Of a stretch of DNA of 12,123 nucleotides, positions 9,301 through 12,123 are shown one piece after another (positions within the stretch are counted from its first letter, which is position 1; the number at the start of each line of letters is the position of its first letter). A model generated the notes under the pieces. That model saw only the letters and a program-made list of their open reading frames with translations, searched no databases and was not told the origin of the DNA. Where the stretch lies: NCBI GenBank assembly GCA_030267965.1, contig BRYA01000084.1, positions 1-12,123 of the forward strand, in the 5' to 3' direction. The DNA comes from Triparma columacea. Lineage: Eukaryota > Sar > Bolidophyceae > Parmales > Triparmaceae. A program made the position numbers and the translations under genes.

Positions 9301-11750
9301 TCAGCTGGGACAAATACCACAGACATGGTGCCATCTTGTTGTCCCTTTTGCCATACATATCTCATCACAAACTCTCTTTTGTGAAGAGGGAAGGGAAGCT
9401 TCTTTACTACAGCAAAAAGCTTTTCGTTGATCCATCCCTCGCCGCTCTTTGATATTTCTAGCTTGGCAGCATCAGCGACTCCTCTGCTTATAGCCATTCT
9501 TTCTCTGCTACAATTTTCAAAGAACCAAGCAGCTGCTTCCTCGGCTGAGCAGTCAGCGATACACTCGGCTCTTCCAAAACAAAGTGTCTTTTTTCCTTCC
9601 TCCTGCTGCTTGTACTTGATCTCCATCTTCACTCCCCCATAAGGTGACTTCTGAAGCTTCCACCCTCCTTCATCCTCCCCACCAAAGAACGCCTCCAACT
9701 CCCCAAACACCTTCTTCTGATCCTCCTCCAACTCAACACCCTCCCTCATCCTCTCCATCAAGGCCCCTCTGACCTCAGCATCAACCTTCTTACTGTTCCT
9801 TCTGAACTTCTCCTGCAATTTGTTGGCCTCAACAAGCTGATTCTTTGCAAGGTAGTCAATTGCTTTGTCCATCACTGCATTTTGAAGAAGGCCAGTAAAT
9901 CTCAGATCAACTGTTTGAACGCGTGTCACTCTACAGACATTTGGGGCAATCTCATTGAAGAAGTAGACACCTCTAGTCTCTGCTAGCACAAATCCTTCCT
10001 TACTGAGGTCCTTGAAGCCTCCTCCAGGGTACTCTGTCAGCGGCACAAACCCCAACAAGTAGGCTGCCCTGCCACTGCTCAACTTGATTTCCTTCCATGT
10101 AAACCAAGCTTCAAATAAACGGTCTTTTGCTGGACTAGGCAAGTGAACTCCTTGGTGTTGATGGCGACTTCTAGTTCCATCGACATTATTTTTCATAACC
10201 CTAGGCAGATTGCCGTTCTCCTTCTGATGCTCTCTTGCATAAGTGTAAGTCTCGCCTAAACTTAGCTCAGCCAGCATGCCCTCTGCTGACTTGTCCACAA
10301 TAAGTCCAAACCCTCCCCACACCTTGTCACCCTCTCTCCACAGGAACTTGTCAACCCCCTCCTTCAATGTCCCCTTGACTCTTTTTCCCTTCTCATAAAG
10401 TGCATTCTCCAACCCTCGAACTCCCTCCAGCATGCTTTCCTCCTCTATAGTCAGATGTGGTACGCTTGGCATGATCTCGTCCACAAAGTGCCTTTTCCTT
10501 CTCTCGTCAATAACGCCGGGTTTGTGAAAGTGTTTCTCAATCTCGCCAATTATACCCTTGAGGGAGGAATAAAGGAAATTTATGTCCAATTTCTTTCCAG
10601 CAGAGAGGGTGGTCTCTTCTGCTTGAAACTTTCCAGTAAGGACAAGCCTGGTCTGCCCGTACTGAGCTGCTTCAAGACGCAGTTTTCCTTCGAGTCTAGC
10701 CCTCCTTCTGGCCTTCTTCCCAATTTGGTCTTGGTCCGTAAGTTTCTTCATAGCCACACTGCTTAAATCCTTGTCCCTGACGGACGTCAATGTGATGGTG
10801 TGGGCCTGATTGTAAAGGTCATGGGTTGTTTGTAATGTGAGGACATAGTCCACTACCTTGCCCCCCTTGAGGTAGTGCCGCCAAAACGCTAGCCTCATGC
10901 CCTGTTCCTCCTCTAGGGGATCTAGGATGTGCCTGCGCCACACTCCAACTGCACACTCTTCGAGAAGGAAATTCAGCACCTTGTCTGGTACATCGTGGAT
11001 GAATATGCCCTGCTTCAATTCCTTGACAATATCGTCCTTGGAAAGGTCGAGCTGCCCTTCCACTGCGCCTCTTAAAACTAAAGCATCATAGATCTCATTG
11101 TGGATAAGCGCGTACTGCTCCTCGCTTTTTGTGTTGCTTGCAGATGGTAGAGGGACACTTGCCGAAGGATGCTTCATGTCCATGCCATCGTGGTAGGCCT
11201 GCAATCGGTGATAATGGAGCGTGGGATTATTGGGTCAATTCAGGAGAGGACGAGTGAGGGCGAATTGGCACTTTTCGTTTCGAGCGCTTTCTGGGGTGGC
11301 CGAAAATGGGATGGATAGCGGCCTAATGTAATTGGTTTCCAATGTCGTCTCTGTGGAGTCTTTGCGCTCCAGGTGACGATGGCCGTCGATTTTTGGGGCT
11401 ACTTGGGAACTCCAACTCACCTCAGCCTTCAGCGAAGCTTGGTCAATCTCGTTGTCAGTCCGCTCGGTGTCACCGACGACTTCAAGGGAGGCACGACTCC
11501 CCTCTATTTCTTCCTCTAACAATTTTGCGTCGCAGTCAAGCCCGTTGGGAGGATCGTCGACGCGAGTAACGCACCCCTTCTCCACATCATTGTCATCAAC
11601 TGAGGCTACAATGTCTTCAGCAGCACCAACAGCCCCATTTACAACGCTCTCGACGTCGAAAAATTGTGCTTGGTCATTGGTGCCCCTCTTGACGTCGGTT
11701 GCGGCGACGACGTGCTCATCCTCCAGCTTAGGGCTCGCTTTAGTGCTCAT
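396..11750 (-). CDS. giant duplicated START-domain / XK-related-like polytopic membrane protein (two exons, 3710 aa)
   Basis: Seen: exon 2 (11198-396) is one unbroken 3600-codon frame ending in TAA at 398-396. Exon 1 (11750-11421, 110 codons) joins it in phase 0 across a 222-nt GT-AG intron. The start is ATG 11750 with AAAA before it; a start at ATG 11183 in exon 2 is the fallback. Two homologous units occupy about residues 150-1890 and 1910-3700. Each contains four START/SRPBCC-like domains (A: about 390-565, 630-835, 870-1055, 1085-1275; B: about 2195-2370, 2437-2640, 2675-2860, 2900-3075), then a membrane domain (about 1415-1755 and 3220-3560) with XKR-like motifs, then a Trp-rich tail. 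Known: START domains bind lipids in a hydrophobic pocket, and XK-related proteins include phospholipid scramblases. Inference: a lipid-handling membrane protein of unknown location. No gene name is assigned. There is no convincing N-terminal signal peptide; the N-terminus is acidic. Copy units could be two fused tandem genes, but no stop or splice signal is needed between them. Confidence 0.82.
399..604 (-). other. C-terminal tail with repeated RRASV phosphosite-like motifs
   Basis: After the Trp-rich motif the protein ends in a low-complexity Ala/Gly/Ser/Val tail. It contains SVRRASVDAE and ASIRRASVGG, both carrying the R-R-x-S consensus of basophilic (PKA-like) kinases, with LRAS just before the second. 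At DNA level AGGAGAGCAAGTGT occurs twice (about 565-552 and 503-490), so the second motif looks like a small local duplication. Unit A has no equivalent at its own end. Confidence 0.5.
830..1875 (-). other. unit B polytopic membrane domain, XK-related-like
   Basis: Residues about 3220-3557 repeat the unit A pattern: SFFDLLTDVYVTYMFW (TD motif), SIGIQMLVVW, KGIEMFSEAIPGVIIQLMAI (E-x-x-P-x(4)-QL), SLSVSALTTGFASATISYD (SYD), then SIIFVSMMFFSAGMLVIRC, YIGADLGLYLLAKILRGDF, FRHPNDVGGLFW and a last helix VLIPFVIVCFACFFLNI. All candidate membrane segments and key motif residues are kept in both copies, so neither membrane unit looks degenerate. Confidence 0.5.
2956..3530 (-). repeat. intragenic repeat block R1, unit B copy (START3)
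   Basis: This is the partner of 8371-8945, encoding the START3 domain of unit B. The longest identical stretches lie between 3001 and 3300. No frameshift or stop separates the copies' reading frames. Confidence 0.85.
4262..4632 (-). repeat. intragenic repeat block R2, unit B copy
   Basis: This is the partner of 9677-10047, covering the end of START1 and the charged helix of unit B. It shares the 5415-nt offset with block R1, so no net indel has accumulated between the two blocks since duplication. Confidence 0.8.
5192..5218 (-). repeat. 12-bp tandem repeat within the unit B linker
   Basis: TAGATTTCACAG and TAGATTTCACGG are adjacent, followed by TAGATA. They encode STVKSTVKSSS in the minus-strand protein. 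Unit A has no equivalent Ser/Thr/Lys run, so this is a small in-frame expansion specific to unit B. Confidence 0.7.
5320..6014 (-). other. inter-unit linker and N-terminal module of unit B
   Basis: A polar linker (residues about 1839-1895, with NKKRVKPIRPEEDIPDQF and ENPTIADTNLRQ) joins the two units. It leads into KEIKEATTRFIAKLEERGAVEG and the diverged counterpart of the unit A N-terminal module. This is the most plausible fusion point if the gene arose by joining two tandem copies. The reading frame is continuous through it and no splice-site pair is required. Much of the module differs from unit A, unlike the flanking START domains. Confidence 0.5.
6015..6130 (-). other. unit A Trp-rich amphipathic tail motif
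   Basis: Residues about 1800-1838 read IEEEARVWVETNWERWQEEE, then PKWLDEAMRARIPLEYIP. Unit B has IQKWVELNWAKWEEEQPEWF followed by an IP/FIP ending at the equivalent place (about 705-605). The regularly spaced Trp and acidic residues in a helix directly after the last membrane helix suggest an interfacial or protein-binding segment. I recall similar tails in stramenopile START/membrane proteins, which supports but does not prove the family assignment. Confidence 0.5.
6240..7290 (-). other. unit A polytopic membrane domain, XK-related-like
   Basis: About eight hydrophobic segments run from residue ~1415 to ~1755. XKR-like landmarks are: first helix SMLDLLTDIYVT (the D-x-x-TD pattern), a second helix with a Gln (SMGMQLLFVW), the E-x(n)-P-x(4)-QL motif in EIFAEAIPAVIIQLMAI, and the SLVVSLLSTGFISSTISYD stretch ending in SYD. 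These match, in order, the helix motifs I recall for XK-related proteins (TD; FLESAPQLxLQLY; SLxxSLxxxxxSYD). The downstream part (YIGADLGLYLAVKTLRGDF, then FRHPYDLGGAYW) is conserved with unit B but not something I know from animal XKR proteins. Scramblase activity is inference. Confidence 0.5.
8371..8945 (-). repeat. intragenic repeat block R1, unit A copy (START3)
   Basis: This 575-nt segment aligns without gaps to 2956-3530 at a constant offset of 5415 nt. By hand count there are about 27 mismatches (about 95% identity), many runs of 30 or more bases being identical including third codon positions. Identity falls sharply at the lower-coordinate edge, where START4 begins and the proteins are only weakly similar. 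Confidence 0.85.
9677..10047 (-). repeat. intragenic repeat block R2, unit A copy
   Basis: This 371-nt segment aligns without gaps to 4262-4632 at the same offset of 5415 nt, with about 29 mismatches by hand count (about 92% identity). It encodes the end of START1 (FVPLTEYPGGGFKDLSKEG onward) and the charged helix following it. Divergence rises abruptly beyond its upper edge. Confidence 0.8.
10560..11198 (-). other. N-terminal module of unit A (residues about 111-323)
   Basis: This segment of the giant protein contains a helical stretch (YALIHNEIYDALVLRGAVEG, then LSKDDIVKELKQG...VLNFLLEE) followed by beta-like strands ending RARLEGKLRLEAAQYGQTRLVLTGKF. The matching part of unit B (about 5815-5320) has ERGAVEG...PEEVLDFLLSD and MVEGHIRLANFELGQTALTFAGN. 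The shared landmarks GAVEG, (E)VLxFLL and VEG-x-(I/L)RL-...GQT-(x3-4)-GxF/N are clear, but the rest is strongly diverged. The strand pattern is compatible with a fifth, degenerate START/SRPBCC-like fold; that is inference. The family function is not recognised. Confidence 0.45.
11199..11420 (-). other. predicted phase-0 spliceosomal intron (222 nt)
   Basis: On the minus strand the donor reads GAG|GTGAGT (GT at 11420-11419), and the acceptor reads CACCGATTGCAG|GCC (AG at 11200-11199). The length, 222 nt, is divisible by three, and both junctions fall between codons, so exon 1 (QASLKAE) continues as AYHDGMDMKHPS. Removing it deletes the in-frame TGA at 11237-11235. The polypyrimidine tract is weak and no clear branch point was identified. 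Retention would truncate the protein at 171 residues, so regulated retention is conceivable. Confidence 0.65.
11421..11750 (-). CDS. exon 1 of the giant gene: acidic N-terminal extension (110 aa)
   Basis: The ATG at 11750 sits in GTAAAAATGAGC, a favourable eukaryotic context, and is the first ATG in this frame; the same frame reads back a further 33 codons without ATG to a TAG. The peptide starts MSTKASPKLEDEHVV and is strongly acidic (by hand count 28 Asp/Glu against 10 Lys/Arg), low in hydrophobic clusters, and so probably disordered. It ends QASLKAE at a perfect donor (GAG|GTGAGT). Read through without splicing, the frame continues 61 codons to TGA at 11237-11235, giving a 171-residue product. 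An alternative is that this is a separate short gene, but the identical frame and the phase-0 splice make an exon more likely. Confidence 0.65.
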
Positions 11751-11779
11751 TTTTACACTCAAATTGGCTTTTTTGGTAT

Positions 11780-11794
11780 CTAACGCTGCGTTAG
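11780..11794. promoter_or_regulatory. perfect inverted repeat CTAACGC-T-GCGTTAG
   Basis: Seven-base arms are perfectly complementary around one central base, 30 nt before the exon 1 ATG. The symmetry ends at the arms. It could be a dimeric transcription-factor site or a small hairpin in the 5' UTR; no known factor is assigned. The telomere-like TTAGGG at 11791-11796 is a single hexamer and likely chance. Confidence 0.35.
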
Positions 11795-12013
11795 GGTGGA
11801 TAAATGGAGGTTTGGTGAGCTTCGTAAGGAACAAATTGAGCTTCGCATGCTATTTACGACCAGTTCCGAGAAACTGCCAACAAGGCCCCCTTGTGCCCCA
11901 ACAGTCTTGCCATCTGCTGTGTTCTTCCACCATTGATCTCCACAATGAAAAGGTTTGCGAAGGTCTCGAAGCATCACTTTCTCGTCATATTACCCCCCCA
12001 CCCCCTCTGCGTC

Positions 12014-12023
12014 ACTTACCTTG
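12014..12023 (-). other. candidate splice donor CAAG|GTAAGT of an upstream exon or 5'-UTR intron
   Basis: The minus strand reads GTCAAG|GTAAGTGAC, a full match to the eukaryotic donor consensus, with GT at 12019-12018. Possible acceptors downstream are CCTTGGCAG (AG at 11875-11874, 146-nt intron) and GTAAATAG (AG at 11851-11850, 170-nt intron). The latter would bring upstream sequence into frame with exon 1, but no ATG is available between 12020 and the window end. Confidence 0.35.
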
Positions 12024-12123
12024 ACGAATACGCTGTCCGCAAGCTTAGAAATGAGCCTTGAGTAGGAGGGCTCAGGTCAGGGTGGACAATGTTGTGGTTG
12101 TTGGACGGCGGGGGAGTCAAATA

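Larger units (their letters stand above)
7690..10530 (-). other. unit A START/SRPBCC-like domain array (four domains)
   Basis: Each domain repeats a START-like order: a short helix after a strand (SAEGMLAEL; SAEEAAAWFFENCSRERM; SVEECAAFEFHINSREY; LDEVAAFFWDVASRFW), a central strand pair containing R/K-x-F-(V/L) or its analogue (RLFEAWFTWKEI; KREFVMRYVW; HSLFVRQIRTLG; TREFLSEMKLV), long strands near the end (SGILTAKNIE..., SVWYFESLQ...), and a C-terminal helix (FLAAASTLRKRYDQ). A linker FHKPGVIDERRKRHFV precedes the first domain, and a charged coiled-coil-like helix (LQEKFRRN...DQKKVFGELEAFFGG) lies between domains 1 and 2. Known: START/SRPBCC folds enclose lipid-size ligands. Ligands cannot be read from the sequence. 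Confidence 0.6.
11751..12123 (-). promoter_or_regulatory. 5' region of the giant gene: upstream ATGs, inverted repeat, possible 5'-UTR intron
   Basis: These 373 nt precede the start ATG. On the minus strand, ATGs occur at 11988, 11974, 11933, 11913 and 11848, none leading in frame into the main protein. No convincing TATA box was seen. A strong donor-like CAAG|GTAAGTG is at 12019 and a G-rich run (G5-T-G7) follows at about 12004-11992. Either transcription starts close to the ATG or a 5'-UTR intron removes most of the upstream ATGs. Confidence 0.45.

Noticed and set aside
11183..11204. TTG at 11204 as the start of the giant protein
   Set aside because: It is not an ATG and it is part of the splice acceptor TTGCAG; the nearest in-frame ATG is at 11183, and the spliced ATG at 11750 is better supported.
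11791..11796. Interstitial telomere-like TTAGGG
   Set aside because: A single hexamer is expected by chance and is partly made by the adjacent inverted repeat.
11452..12024. 190-codon + strand open frame opposite exon 1 and the 5' region
   Set aside because: It lies opposite the predicted acidic exon, is Ser/Thr/Pro-rich in a way typical of antisense shadows, has no recognisable domain, and reads across the strong minus-strand splice donors.
1..12123. Transposon, retroelement, viral or RNA genes
   Set aside because: No transposase, reverse transcriptase or integrase motifs, no terminal repeats flanking the gene, and no tRNA- or rRNA-like segments were recognised on either strand.

Overview
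This window is the left end of a eukaryotic chromosome. It opens with 70 nt of CCCTAA/TTAGGG telomere repeat, continues into a short degenerate 51-52 bp subtelomeric minisatellite (about 71-333), and is otherwise almost filled by one giant protein gene on the minus strand, read towards the telomere. Its stop codon (396-398) lies only about 325 nt from the telomere repeats. The telomere type, a consensus GT-AG intron near the 5' end and the protein family all point to a unicellular eukaryote. From memory, the START-plus-membrane architecture and the conserved motifs resemble large families in stramenopile microalgae (Bolidophyceae/Triparma-like). That placement is inference, not proof.

The main reading frame is open from 11235 down to 396. 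A naive bacterial-style call starts it at a TTG (11204). The first in-frame ATG there is at 11183, but the sequence offers a better model: exon 1 (11750-11421, 110 codons, strong AAAA-ATG context), a 222-nt phase-0 intron with donor GAG|GTGAGT and acceptor TTGCAG|GCC (11420-11199) that removes an in-frame TGA at 11237-11235, then exon 2 (11198-396, 3600 codons plus stop). The joined product is 3710 residues.

The protein is an internal tandem duplication, two copies of an approximately 1800-residue unit. Each unit has, in order: an N-terminal helical/beta module; a charged linker with FHKPGVIDERR; four START/SRPBCC-like (lipid-pocket) domains; a helical linker; a polytopic membrane domain of about eight helices with motifs that look like XK-related (XKR/CED-8) scramblases; and a Trp-rich amphipathic tail (WxExNWxxWxEExPxW). 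DNA identity between the copies is patchy: two blocks are about 92-95% identical at constant offset 5415 nt, while neighbouring segments are strongly diverged. This suggests gene conversion or very uneven constraint.

Functionally the layout suggests (inference only) a membrane protein coupling arrays of lipid-binding domains to a scramblase-like membrane core, in duplicate. The very C-terminus carries repeated RRASV basophilic-kinase-like sites. The 373 nt upstream of the start ATG hold a perfect 7-bp-arm inverted repeat, several upstream ATGs and a strong candidate splice donor at 12019, so a 5'-UTR intron or an upstream exon beyond the window is possible. No tRNA, rRNA, transposon, CRISPR or second convincing gene was seen.
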